Assembly: GCA_025352375.1 (NCBI GenBank)
Contig: JANXTL010000261.1
Location: 1 to 46,704 of the forward strand
Source of the DNA: Acetobacteraceae bacterium
Lineage (GTDB): Bacteria > Pseudomonadota > Alphaproteobacteria > Acetobacterales > Acetobacteraceae
DNA length: 46,704 bases
Reading direction: 5' to 3'
Part shown: positions 17,530 through 26,222 of the stretch, piece by piece
How positions within the stretch are numbered: position 1 is the stretch's first letter
How the letters are laid out: each line of letters starts with the position of its first letter
Notes under the pieces: model-generated
Seen by the model: only the letters and a program-made list of their open reading frames with translations
Databases searched by the model: none
What the model was told of the DNA's origin: nothing
Made by a program: the position numbers and the translations under genes

Positions 17530-17978
17530 TCAACCGTCGATCGCTGGCACTGCTGCCAGCCGCGCTCTTGTTGGCCCATTGCGGGCCGGAGCCCAAACCG
17601 CCTGCCGTGTTGACGCTGGTGATCACCGGCAGCAAGGACCAGAATCCCGACATCAACGGCAAACCCGCGCCGATCGCGGTGCGCATCTATCAGTTGACCG
17701 CAACCGCGAAGTTCGAACGTGGGGATGTGTTCGCGCTCACGGAGCATGAGACGAAGACCTTGGGCGCGGACGATGCCGGGTCGGAGGAATTCGTGATCTC
17801 GCCCGGCCAAAGCCGGACGCTGACGATCGAGTTGAAGCCCCAGGTCCAGGCGATTGGGGTGGTGGCGCTGTATCGCGACATCGATAAGGCTCAGTGGCGC
17901 GCTCACGCCCCGGCTGCGACCAGTGGGCCAACCAAACTGACGTTGACTATCGCCAAGCTGGCGATCGCCCTGAAATAG
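17526..17978 (+). CDS. tssJ: T6SS outer-membrane lipoprotein TssJ
   Basis: TssJ anchors the TssLM complex to the outer membrane. The 150-residue product starts with a lipoprotein-type signal (RR, hydrophobic stretch, LLAHC with C19 as the lipidated residue). The mature part is a small transthyretin-like beta-sandwich, with VRIYQLTATAKFERGDVFALTEHE as the family landmark. His at position -1 of the lipobox is unusual, since Gly, Ala or Ser is the norm. A nearby alternative cysteine is not present, so C19 must serve if the protein is lipidated. The start overlaps tagH (ATGA) and the next gene follows after 61 bases. Confidence 0.9.
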   Translation: MINRRSLALLPAALLLAHCGPEPKPPAVLTLVITGSKDQNPDINGKPAPIAVRIYQLTATAKFERGDVFALTEHETKTLGADDAGSEEFVISPGQSRTLTIELKPQVQAIGVVALYRDIDKAQWRAHAPAATSGPTKLTLTIAKLAIALK

Positions 17979-18039
17979 TCCGCTTGGCATGCGGAACGGA
18001 TTGGCGCGATAATAAGGGCCTTAGGAAGGACCAAGACCC

Positions 18040-19362
18040 ATGAGCTGGACCAACCGCGTGGTTTGGCAGGAAGGCATGTTCCTGCGCACGCAGCACTTCC
18101 AGCAGCAGGACCGCTGGACCGAGCAACTCGTGCGCGGCCGGGTGCAGTCGTTGCGGCCGCATCCCTGGGGATTGGTCGAGTATTCGCTCGACCGCGATCT
18201 GCTGGCGACCGGGCGTTTCGCGTTGGCGTCCGCCGCCGGTATTTTCGAGGACGGGACACCGTTCGTGCTGCCCGGCGAAGCGGATCATCCCGCGCCGTTG
18301 GACGTGCCGGAAAATGCCCGCAATGTGCTGGTGTACCTCGCTTTACCGATCCGGCAGGCCGGTGCGGTCGAAGTTGCCGACGCGGCGACGGAGGGCCGAT
18401 ATGCGGCGCGCCCGTTCGAGGCTTACGACACGCATTCCGCTTCCCCAACGCCAGCCGAACTCCAGATCGGCCGGTTGCGGATGCGGTACCTAATGGAAAC
18501 CGAGGAGCGGGCGGGTTATCTCTGCATCGGCCTCGCCCGCGTGACCGAAGTGACGGCCGACCGGCGGGTGGTGCTGGATGAGCGTTGGGTGCCGCCGGCC
18601 CTGGTGTGTTCCGCGGTGTCGCCCCTGTCGGGCTTGATTTCGGAACTGGCGGGCATGCTCAATCAGCGCGGGGAGGCCTTGGCGCTGCGGATGAACGCAC
18701 CCGGTCAGGCGGGCGTCGCGCAGGTCCAGGATTTCATGCTATTGCAGGCGATCAATGGTTACCAGATGGTGCTGAGCCACTGGGCCGATGCAGCGAATGT
18801 GCATCCGGAATCCCTTTATGCCGCCCTGGTACAAATGGCTGGCGAATTTTCGACGTTCATCGAAACCCGCCGTCCTTCCACTTATCAAGCCTATCGGCAC
18901 GACGACCTGCAACGCAGCTTTGCCCCGGTTGTGGCCGACCTGAGGCGCGCACTGTCGACGGTGCTCGAAACCAATGCCATTGCCATCCCGCTGCGCGAAG
19001 CCAGGCATGGGGTACGGGTGGGCCCAATCACGGATCGTTCCATCCTGCGGGCCGCGAATTTCGTACTCACGGTGCAGTGCGATATGCCGGCGGAGACGCT
19101 GCGGCGTGGGTTCCCGGCGCAGGTGAAAATCGGCGCGGTGGAGCAAATCCGGGAATTGGTGAACGCCGCTTTGCCAGGCATCGCGGTACGGCCGCTGCCT
19201 GTTGCGCCGAGGCAACTTCCGTTCTACGCCGGTGCCACCTATTTCGAGTTGGATCGCGCCAGCCCGCACTGGACGCACATGCAGAACTCCGGCGGGTTCG
19301 CGATCCATGTCGCCGGCGATATTCCCAATCTCCGGCTTGAACTTTGGGCGATACGCGGATGA
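18040..19362 (+). CDS. tssK: T6SS baseplate protein TssK
   Basis: TssK trimers connect the baseplate to the membrane complex. The 440-residue length is standard. The N-terminus NRVVWQEGMFLRTQHFQQQD is the clearest family signature. Later landmarks are LLQAINGYQMVLSHW and the C-terminal domain ending YFELDRASPHWTHMQNSGGFAIHVAGDIPNLRLELWAIRG. AGGAAGGA lies just upstream of the ATG. The stop overlaps the tssL start as ATGA, the common arrangement for tssK-tssL. Confidence 0.96.
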   Translation: MSWTNRVVWQEGMFLRTQHFQQQDRWTEQLVRGRVQSLRPHPWGLVEYSLDRDLLATGRFALASAAGIFEDGTPFVLPGEADHPAPLDVPENARNVLVYLALPIRQAGAVEVADAATEGRYAARPFEAYDTHSASPTPAELQIGRLRMRYLMETEERAGYLCIGLARVTEVTADRRVVLDERWVPPALVCSAVSPLSGLISELAGMLNQRGEALALRMNAPGQAGVAQVQDFMLLQAINGYQMVLSHWADAANVHPESLYAALVQMAGEFSTFIETRRPSTYQAYRHDDLQRSFAPVVADLRRALSTVLETNAIAIPLREARHGVRVGPITDRSILRAANFVLTVQCDMPAETLRRGFPAQVKIGAVEQIRELVNAALPGIAVRPLPVAPRQLPFYAGATYFELDRASPHWTHMQNSGGFAIHVAGDIPNLRLELWAIRG

Positions 19363-20756
19363 GCGGCCACAATCCTTTCGCCGAGGGCGGCGACGACGAC
19401 GACAGCGAGAAGACCGTTATCCGGCCGGCACCGGGCGGTCGTCGCGCCGCGGCACCTATCCTTCGGGACCCGGTTGCGACATCGCCGGAGGCGTATCGCG
19501 CCCAACCGCCGCAGACGCCGATTATCGCCGATGGCGCGGAAACCATCGATTTCGCGTTGAATCCGCTGGTCGGTGCCGCGGCGACGCTGTTGCAATTGAT
19601 GGCGCGTTTACGCACGACCTACACCCAGCCTCATGCGTTGGAGGTGCGCGATCGCACCTTGCGCCAGGTGCAGGCCTTCGAGCAGGCGGCGCGCGCCGCT
19701 GGCGTCACTGAAGATCAGTTGGATAAAGGGCGATTCGCCATTTGTGCCAGCATCGACGATCTGGCGCAGGCGACGCCCTGGGGCGGCGACGGCGGCTGGG
19801 CCTCGCGTCCTTTGGTGTTAAGTTTTCGTGACGCGCTGCGCAGCACGCAAGGCGTCCAAAGCGGCGTCGGGTTTTTCCGTTTGCTGGACGAAGTGAAGGT
19901 CAATCCCGGCACCGAACTGCACGTGCTGGAGGTGATGTACCTGTGCCTGTGCCTTGGGTTTCAGGGGCAATATCGCGCGTCCCGCCAGGGGCCGGCGGAA
20001 TTGGATCGCATCCGGGAGGATGTCTATACCATCATCGTCCGTCAGCGGCAGGCCGCCGCGGCGGAGCTGTCGCCGCACTGGCGTGGGATCAAATCGCCGT
20101 ACAAGCCGATTCGAACGATGGTGCCGAGCTGGGTGATCGCGGCTGTATCCCTGGGCTTGATCGCGCTGTTGTTCGTTTGGTTCTCCACCAGCCTCAGCGC
20201 GGCGTCGGACAGCATGTTTGCGCGGCTACTGGCTGCGCCGTTGGGGCATTTCCCCCAAATCGTGCGTGCCCCGGCGGTACGGCCGCCGCCGCCCATTATT
20301 GTTCCGCCGCCGGCGCTCGACCCGCTTTACGTGTTCCTGAAGCCGGAAATCGACCAGGGTTTGGTCACCGTGCTGGGCGACCGTTCCACCCCCATTGTGC
20401 GTATTCAAAACACCAAAGCGTTAAGCATGTTTCCGTCTGGCAGCTCCGTCGTGGCGAACAACTATACTCGGCTTCTGGAACGGATCGGTGAGGCATTGAA
20501 AGTCGAAAAAGGTCCTGTGCAGGTCAATGGCTACACTGACAACCAGCCGATCCGCACCGTGCAATTCCCCTCTAACTTCCAGCTGTCGGCCGCTCGGGCC
20601 GAAGCCGCGCGCGCGATCATCGTCAAGGCGCTCGGCGATCCGCCGCGCGTGAAGGCAGAGGGGCGGGCGGACGCCGATCCGATCGGCGACAACACGACGC
20701 GAGAGGGGCAGAGCGAAAACCGGCGTATCGAGGTCGTGCTGCGGAGGCAAGGATAG
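19359..20756 (+). CDS. tssL: T6SS inner-membrane protein TssL with OmpA-like C-terminal domain
   Basis: TssL (DotU) helps form the trans-envelope complex with TssM and TssJ. In this 465-residue protein, residues 60-250 are the cytoplasmic DotU domain (FALNPLVGAAATLLQLMARLR; LLDEVKVNPGTELHVLEVMYLCLCLGFQGQYR). One membrane helix spans about 256-276. Residues from about 335 to the end are an OmpA-type peptidoglycan-binding domain (VNGYTDNQPIRT, LSAARAEAARAIIVK, NRRIEVVLRRQG). This is the extended TssL form, which can hold the complex on the cell wall by itself. The ATG giving MSGHNPF overlaps the tssK stop. Confidence 0.95.
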   Translation: MSGHNPFAEGGDDDDSEKTVIRPAPGGRRAAAPILRDPVATSPEAYRAQPPQTPIIADGAETIDFALNPLVGAAATLLQLMARLRTTYTQPHALEVRDRTLRQVQAFEQAARAAGVTEDQLDKGRFAICASIDDLAQATPWGGDGGWASRPLVLSFRDALRSTQGVQSGVGFFRLLDEVKVNPGTELHVLEVMYLCLCLGFQGQYRASRQGPAELDRIREDVYTIIVRQRQAAAAELSPHWRGIKSPYKPIRTMVPSWVIAAVSLGLIALLFVWFSTSLSAASDSMFARLLAAPLGHFPQIVRAPAVRPPPPIIVPPPALDPLYVFLKPEIDQGLVTVLGDRSTPIVRIQNTKALSMFPSGSSVVANNYTRLLERIGEALKVEKGPVQVNGYTDNQPIRTVQFPSNFQLSAARAEAARAIIVKALGDPPRVKAEGRADADPIGDNTTREGQSENRRIEVVLRRQG

Positions 20757-20760
20757 CGTC

Positions 20761-23700
20761 ATGGAAGGTATGCTTCTTCGCATCATTTTTTCCCGCTGGA
20801 GCACGAGCTTCGCGGGCATAGCGGCGATTTCGGCGATTGTTTGGTATTTCGGGCCGTTCGTTCCCATCCTCCAGCCTTGGTACATGCGCCTCGGGACCAT
20901 TGTTGTTTTGGTGCTGCTGTGGACGGGGATAAATTGGTTCCTCGACCGGCGCCGCCGCAAAAAGGATTCTGCGCTCGTCAAGGGCGTGGCGGACAGTGCC
21001 AAAGCCGACGCGACCGCCGCCGCGTCCGCCGAAGAAGTGGCGGCGATGACGGAAAAGCTCACGACCGCGCTGACGCTGCTGAAAAAAGCGTCGGGCTCTC
21101 GTGGTTATCTGTACGAACAGCCATGGTATGCGATCATTGGTCCGCCCGGCGCCGGCAAAACGACCGCGCTGCTGAATGCCGGGCTGAAGTTCCCGCTCGC
21201 CGCCGAAATGGGGCAACAGGCGATCGCCGGCGTTGGCGGCACCCGTATGTGCGATTGGTGGTTCACCGAGGACGCGGTGCTCATCGACACCGCCGGCCGA
21301 TACACGACGCAGGATAGCGACGCGGCGGTCGACAAGGCCGGCTGGACCGCCTTTCTGAATCTGCTAAAGCGCACGCGCGCCAAGCAGCCGCTGAATGGGG
21401 TGATCGTGGCGATCGCGATGACGGATATCGCCGCCGCAACCCCTGCCGATCGCATGGCGCATGCTCGGGCAATCCGCATGCGGGTGAAGGAATTGTCGGA
21501 CAACCTCGGCGTGAAAGTGCCGGTTTACGCGCTGTTCACCAAGGCCGATTTGATCGCCGGATTTACCGAATTCTTCGACGATCTCGATCGCGAAAAGCGC
21601 GGTCAGGTGTGGGGCATGACGTTCCCGTTGAACAAAGGCGAAGCGGGCACCACCGGGGCGTTCGGCACCGAGTACGGGCTGTTGGTCGATTCCCTCAATC
21701 AGCGGCTGATCGACCGGCTGCAGAATGAACGCAGTGCGGACCGGCGCGCGATGATTGCCGGCTTCCCGGCCCAGGTCGCCAGTCTGAAGCTGCCCCTGAC
21801 CGAGTTCGTGCAGGAGGCGTTTGGCGGCTCTCGCCTCGACCCGGCGCCGTTCTTACGCGGCGTCTATATGGCTTCCGGCACCCAGGAAGGCACGCCGATC
21901 GACCGCCTGACAGGCGCGATGGCGCGCAGCTTCGGCATCGATCAGCGCCGGGCCCCGTCGCTGCGGCCGGAGCAGGGTCGCAGCTACTTCCTGACTCGCC
22001 TACTGAAGGAGGTCGTATTCGGCGAGGCCACACTGGTGTCGCGCGACCCGGCGAAGGCGCGGCGCGCGTTAATTTTGCGGATCGCCTTCGCCTCGATCGC
22101 CGCGCTGCTGTTGGTTGGCTGTGGGGCGGCGCTGATCCAAACAAGAGCCGCGAACAATGCTGCGGTGGCTGAGTCCGATACGGCGCTGGCTGCCTACATC
22201 GCGGCGGCGCAAGCGCTTAAGCTGGATCCGGTGGCGGAATCCAATCTGGTGCCTGTTGGGCCGGTGCTGGATAAAGCGCGGGCATTGCCATTCGGCCCCG
22301 ATGCACCGCCACCGCCCACGCAATGGTTTCCGGGCCTGTCTCAAACCGAGAAGCTCGCTGCCGGTGCCCACCAGGTCTACCTGCATGCCTTGGACAATAT
22401 TCTGCTGCCGCGCCTGATCCATCGGCTCGAAGCGCAGATGAAGCAGAATTTTAACAATCCTGCCTTCCTTTATGAGGCCACCCGCATCTATCTGATGCTG
22501 GGTTCGATCGGGCCGCTGGACCGAGCCTCGGTCAAGGAGTGGATGCATTTCGATTGGGAGACCGCGTATCCAGGCGCGCCGGCGCAACCGTTTCGGATGC
22601 ATCTGGAAAAACACCTTGCGGCGATGTTGAACGAGCCGCTGCCGAAGGTGCCGCTCGATGGCACGCTGGTGGACGATGCGCGCCGTACGTTCAGCCGCGT
22701 TTCGCTCGCCGAACGGGTCTATGCGAGCATCCGTCGGTCGCCGGAGGCTACGGCTCTGCCACAATGGTCTCCCGCTGACGCCGCCGGCGCTTCGGGCGCC
22801 CGTGTGTTCGTCCGCAAATCCGGTCAGCAACTGAACGCCGGGATTCCTGGATTTTTCACCATCGACGGATTCCACAAGGTGCTGCTGCCGCAGCTGCCGC
22901 TCGCGACATTGCAGGTGACCAACGACAGTTGGGTGCTGGGCGCATCCCAGGAGGTCAATCCGGTCAGCCTGGCGGCAGTCAATCTGCAAAAGGACGTGGT
23001 GACGCTGTACACCGCCGAGTACGCCAAGCAGTGGGATGCGATGATGGCGGACATCGACGTGATGCCGCTAACCAATCTGCAGGATGGGGTGCAGACGCTC
23101 TACATCCTGTCTTCGCCGCAGTCGCCGATGCGGGATTTGCTGGCGAGTATCGTGCGGCAACTCACACTCACGGTACCGCCCCCCCCTCCGGCGGGCCTGG
23201 ACCCGGCGGCTATCGCGGCGGCCGCGGCCGCGAAGGCGGCTGCGGCCGGAGCATCCCGGTTAGGGAACCTCCTGGGCCCAACCGGTCCGCCGCCCGAACC
23301 GCCGGGCAAAGCGATCGACGACCGCTACGCGCAACTGATTACGTTCGTCGGAAAAGGTCCCGGCGCGCCAATCGATAATGTGCTGAAAATTCTGAACGAT
23401 TTGCAGACGCAGCTATCCCATGTCGCGAACACGGCACCCGGTGGCCCAGCGGCACCGGCCAGCGGGGTCGATCCCGCCCAGTTGCTCCAAGCCGAGGCGA
23501 GTCGCGATCCAGAACCGGTGCAGCGTTGGCTGAAAGCCCTGGCGATCGCCGGCAATGCCCAGCGCAGCGGCGGCGCCAAAAAAGCAGCGAACGAAGCGTT
23601 CAACGCGCCCGGCGGCCCGGCGTCGCTGTGCAAGCTCGCAGTGGATGGGCGCTATCCCTTCTCACCCGGCGCCGCGAACGAAATTCCCCTGGACGATTTT

Positions 23701-24291
23701 GCCCGGTTGTTCGCGCCGAATGGAATGCTGGATGTGTTTTACACAACGCAGCTCCGGCCGTTCGTCGACACCTCCGGCGCTGTTTGGAAAACGCAACCGG
23801 CGGCCGGTGTGGCGCCGCCGGTAACGGCCGGCGACCTCGCGCAGTTCCAGCGCGCATCGCAAATCCGCGATCTGTTCTTCGCTGGTGGCGGGGCCCAGCC
23901 GACAGTACGGTTCGACATTACACCGCAGACGCTGGATGCCGGGGCCAAGCAGGTGATCATGGACCTCGATGGGCTGACGATTTCCTATGCGCACGGGCCG
24001 CTGCGGGCGACGTCGGTCACGTGGCCGGGCGGGGCGCAGCGGATCAACAACGCCCGCTTGGTGTTCGACCCGCCGCCGTCAAGCGGACCACCGGTCGTTC
24101 AGGCAGCAGGCCCATGGGCGCTGTTCCGCCTGTTCGGCATGGGCAAGCTGGAGCAGGGCGCATCGTCGGACCGCTACACCCTGACCTTCCAACTGGGCGA
24201 CCGGGAGGCGAAATTCGAAATCCGCGCCGGGTCGGTGCTCAATCCATTCGCACCGGGGATGCTCGGCAATTTCAGGTGTCCGAACCTGTGA
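20761..24291 (+). CDS. tssM: T6SS inner-membrane motor-like protein TssM (IcmF)
   Basis: TssM (1176 residues) spans the inner membrane and reaches TssJ in the periplasm. Two membrane helices lie within residues 10-60. The cytoplasmic NTPase domain has Walker A GPPGAGKT (127-134) and DTAGR (176-180), both intact. A third helix (near 440-465, IAFASIAALLLVGCGAALI) precedes the periplasmic part, which contains the IcmF-related and C-terminal beta domains ending NPFAPGMLGNFRCPNL. An Ala/Pro-rich insertion near residues 800-850 is low complexity. It begins 4 bases after tssL and its stop overlaps the tagF start. Confidence 0.96.
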   Translation: MEGMLLRIIFSRWSTSFAGIAAISAIVWYFGPFVPILQPWYMRLGTIVVLVLLWTGINWFLDRRRRKKDSALVKGVADSAKADATAAASAEEVAAMTEKLTTALTLLKKASGSRGYLYEQPWYAIIGPPGAGKTTALLNAGLKFPLAAEMGQQAIAGVGGTRMCDWWFTEDAVLIDTAGRYTTQDSDAAVDKAGWTAFLNLLKRTRAKQPLNGVIVAIAMTDIAAATPADRMAHARAIRMRVKELSDNLGVKVPVYALFTKADLIAGFTEFFDDLDREKRGQVWGMTFPLNKGEAGTTGAFGTEYGLLVDSLNQRLIDRLQNERSADRRAMIAGFPAQVASLKLPLTEFVQEAFGGSRLDPAPFLRGVYMASGTQEGTPIDRLTGAMARSFGIDQRRAPSLRPEQGRSYFLTRLLKEVVFGEATLVSRDPAKARRALILRIAFASIAALLLVGCGAALIQTRAANNAAVAESDTALAAYIAAAQALKLDPVAESNLVPVGPVLDKARALPFGPDAPPPPTQWFPGLSQTEKLAAGAHQVYLHALDNILLPRLIHRLEAQMKQNFNNPAFLYEATRIYLMLGSIGPLDRASVKEWMHFDWETAYPGAPAQPFRMHLEKHLAAMLNEPLPKVPLDGTLVDDARRTFSRVSLAERVYASIRRSPEATALPQWSPADAAGASGARVFVRKSGQQLNAGIPGFFTIDGFHKVLLPQLPLATLQVTNDSWVLGASQEVNPVSLAAVNLQKDVVTLYTAEYAKQWDAMMADIDVMPLTNLQDGVQTLYILSSPQSPMRDLLASIVRQLTLTVPPPPPAGLDPAAIAAAAAAKAAAAGASRLGNLLGPTGPPPEPPGKAIDDRYAQLITFVGKGPGAPIDNVLKILNDLQTQLSHVANTAPGGPAAPASGVDPAQLLQAEASRDPEPVQRWLKALAIAGNAQRSGGAKKAANEAFNAPGGPASLCKLAVDGRYPFSPGAANEIPLDDFARLFAPNGMLDVFYTTQLRPFVDTSGAVWKTQPAAGVAPPVTAGDLAQFQRASQIRDLFFAGGGAQPTVRFDITPQTLDAGAKQVIMDLDGLTISYAHGPLRATSVTWPGGAQRINNARLVFDPPPSSGPPVVQAAGPWALFRLFGMGKLEQGASSDRYTLTFQLGDREAKFEIRAGSVLNPFAPGMLGNFRCPNL

Positions 24292-24902
24292 GCGACGCGG
24301 GGGGCATAGCCGGATTCTACGGCAAACTGCCGGCGCGCGGGGACTTCGTGCGCGCCGGCTTGCCGCGCGCATTCACCGACCCCTGGGACGATTGGTTGGG
24401 AACAGCGATCGCCGGTAGCCGGGAGCGGATGGGGGAGGGCTGGTTGCCCGCGTACCTCGAAGCGCCGGTTTGGCGCTTCAGTCTGCCGGCCGGGCTTTGC
24501 GGCGCGTTGCCGGTGGTAGGGCTGATGATTCCCAGCGTCGATAAGGCGGGCCGCTATTTCCCGCTGACCTTCGCGGCATTGTGCGAAATCGGCGACCCGG
24601 TCGAGGCATGGCTGGATCGGTGCGAGGACGCTGGTTTCGCGGCGCTTGAGCAGGATACGCCGCCGGATGCGATCATTGCGATGATTGGCCAACCGGACGC
24701 TGCGTTACACGATCGTGATCGCGTCGATAGCCCAGGTTGTGACAGTATTTGGTGGACAGAGGGGTCGCCGCGCGTGCCCGCATCGCGGATGAGTTTGTCA
24801 GGCCTGCCGGACGTCGCGACCTACGCGTCCATGCTGGGCGAAACAATAGAACCGGCTGAAACCGGTCCGATGGAAGAAGCGTCATGGGAGTCACGATCAT
24901 GA
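24288..24902 (+). CDS. tagF: T6SS regulator TagF (DUF2094)
   Basis: A 204-residue cytoplasmic protein of the TagF family, a post-translational negative regulator that acts on the T6SS through the FHA protein. The N-terminal signature is GFYGKLPARGDFVRAGLPRAF, then DPWDDWL and PVWRFSLPAGLCG. The GTG start overlaps the tssM stop as GTGA; another in-frame GTG is 12 bases earlier. It overlaps the phosphatase gene by 4 bases at its end. This copy is a stand-alone TagF, not the PppA-fused form known in some bacteria, but the two genes are adjacent and overlapping. Confidence 0.9.
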   Translation: MSDAGGIAGFYGKLPARGDFVRAGLPRAFTDPWDDWLGTAIAGSRERMGEGWLPAYLEAPVWRFSLPAGLCGALPVVGLMIPSVDKAGRYFPLTFAALCEIGDPVEAWLDRCEDAGFAALEQDTPPDAIIAMIGQPDAALHDRDRVDSPGCDSIWWTEGSPRVPASRMSLSGLPDVATYASMLGETIEPAETGPMEEASWESRS

Positions 24903-25627
24903 CCGCGCCACATATCAGCTCGTGGGCAATGACCCATCCGGGTATGAAGCGCGATCACAATGAAGACGCGCTGGTGAACCGGCCGGATTTGGGGCTTTGG
25001 GCTGTTGCCGATGGGGCAGGGGGCCACGATGCCGGCGAAGTTGCGTCAGGTATGATCGCGGAAGCGCTGGAGGCAATTCCGCAAGGGTTATCGGCGCCGG
25101 AGCTGCTGGCGGAAGTGCGTCTGCGAATTCAAGCGACCCATGAGGCCCTGCGGGAAGAAGCTGCCCGCCGCGGTGAAAATGTCACGATCGCATCGACCAT
25201 TGTGGTGATGATGGCGCGTAACGATCACTTCGCATGCCTTTGGGCCGGTGATTCACGAGCCTATTTGCTGCGGGATGGCGAGCTGCAGCAGATTACGCGG
25301 GATCACAGCCTGGTTCAGGAAATGGTCGACGCCGGGTTGGTGCGGCCGGAAGATGCGGAAAAGCATCCGCGTGCCAATGTGATTACCCGAGCGGTGGGCG
25401 CGGCGCTGGGGGATGCGTTCGAAATGGACAAAGTCAGCGATCGCATTCTGCCGGGAGATCGCTTCCTGCTGTGTAGCGACGGTTTGTGCAAGACGCTGTC
25501 AGCCGATGACATCGCGACGCTGCTGGCTTCGCATACGGACGTGTCGCCACCGGAGGCGTTGATCGCCGCGGCCTTGACAATGAACGCCACCGACAACGTC
25601 ACGGCGGTCACTGTCGAAGTGACCTGA
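24899..25627 (+). CDS. pppA: PP2C-type protein phosphatase, PppA-like
   Basis: The 242-residue metal-dependent Ser/Thr phosphatase should remove phosphothreonine marks set by the T6SS kinase. The PP2C motifs are complete: RDHNEDA, VADGAGGHDAGE, LWAGDSRAYLLRDGEL, CSDGLC and ATDNVTAV, with the metal-binding aspartates present. There is no membrane segment. I chose the ATG that overlaps the tagF stop (GGGAG 8 bases upstream); another ATG five codons earlier is possible. It is the last gene of the vgrG-to-pppA unit and is followed by a terminator. Confidence 0.93.
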   Translation: MTAPHISSWAMTHPGMKRDHNEDALVNRPDLGLWAVADGAGGHDAGEVASGMIAEALEAIPQGLSAPELLAEVRLRIQATHEALREEAARRGENVTIASTIVVMMARNDHFACLWAGDSRAYLLRDGELQQITRDHSLVQEMVDAGLVRPEDAEKHPRANVITRAVGAALGDAFEMDKVSDRILPGDRFLLCSDGLCKTLSADDIATLLASHTDVSPPEALIAAALTMNATDNVTAVTVEVT

Positions 25628-25656
25628 CCAAGGCGGCCGGTCGGGTCGACAAAAAA

Positions 25657-25684
25657 GCCGGAGGGTTGCCCCTCCGGCTCTTTT
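25657..25684. terminator. Bidirectional intrinsic terminator between pppA and hcp
   Basis: A 9-bp perfect stem (GCCGGAGGG / CCCTCCGGC) with a TTGC loop is followed by a short T tract on the plus strand and preceded by six A. It sits between convergent genes. Confidence 0.9.
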
Positions 25685-25708
25685 CGTACCCCGTCCGGCG
25701 GTAGCCGA

Positions 25709-26185
25709 TCAGGTGGTCTTGGACTGCGTGAGGTCGTAGCCCTGGGTGACCGGGGTGCCCGAACCGTCGGCCTTGATCGGGGTCAGTGTCCACGAGACCT
25801 TCGCGAAATTGAGCGACAGGCTTTCGGACGGCATGTCGCCGCCGCTGCTCAGGCTGTAGCCGCTCAGGCCGCAGTCGGTCAGCTCGTAGGACAGGAACTT
25901 CTCAGTTTCGCCCTTCGATGTCGTTGTGAAGGTGATCGTCACCATCGTGTTGAACATGCCCGCCACGGAGTCGGTCCAAAGGCCCGGCGAAGCGGCGTCC
26001 ATACTTTTGGTGCAGACGATCTCGCTGATCGATGGAACCGAACTTTCGCGGCTCATGGCGCCGCTCATGGCGGAACCGACGCCGCGGCCAATGCCCCATT
26101 GGCAGGATTGGAGCTCGGTCCATGCCTCGAACCCCGACGTGGTCACATCGCCTGTGATGTCACCGTATTTCATAAAGATCGCCAC
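25709..26185 (-). CDS. hcp: T6SS tube protein Hcp (TssD)
   Basis: Hcp hexamers stack to form the inner tube that is fired with VgrG. The 158-residue product starts MAIFMKYGDITGDVT and has the family strands GFEAWTELQSCQWGIGRGV and SVPSISEIVCTKSMD. SYELTDCGLSGYSLSSGGD and SLSLNFAKVSWTLTP are further family strands. The start is GTG with GGGAGAA 5 bases upstream. It lies 37 bases after clpV, so the two form one leftward unit, and its message ends at the shared terminator. Confidence 0.95.
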   Translation of the reverse strand: MAIFMKYGDITGDVTTSGFEAWTELQSCQWGIGRGVGSAMSGAMSRESSVPSISEIVCTKSMDAASPGLWTDSVAGMFNTMVTITFTTTSKGETEKFLSYELTDCGLSGYSLSSGGDMPSESLSLNFAKVSWTLTPIKADGSGTPVTQGYDLTQSKTT

Positions 26186-26222
26186 TGTACTTCTCCCTGG
26201 TTGATGCCGAACGCGCTACACG

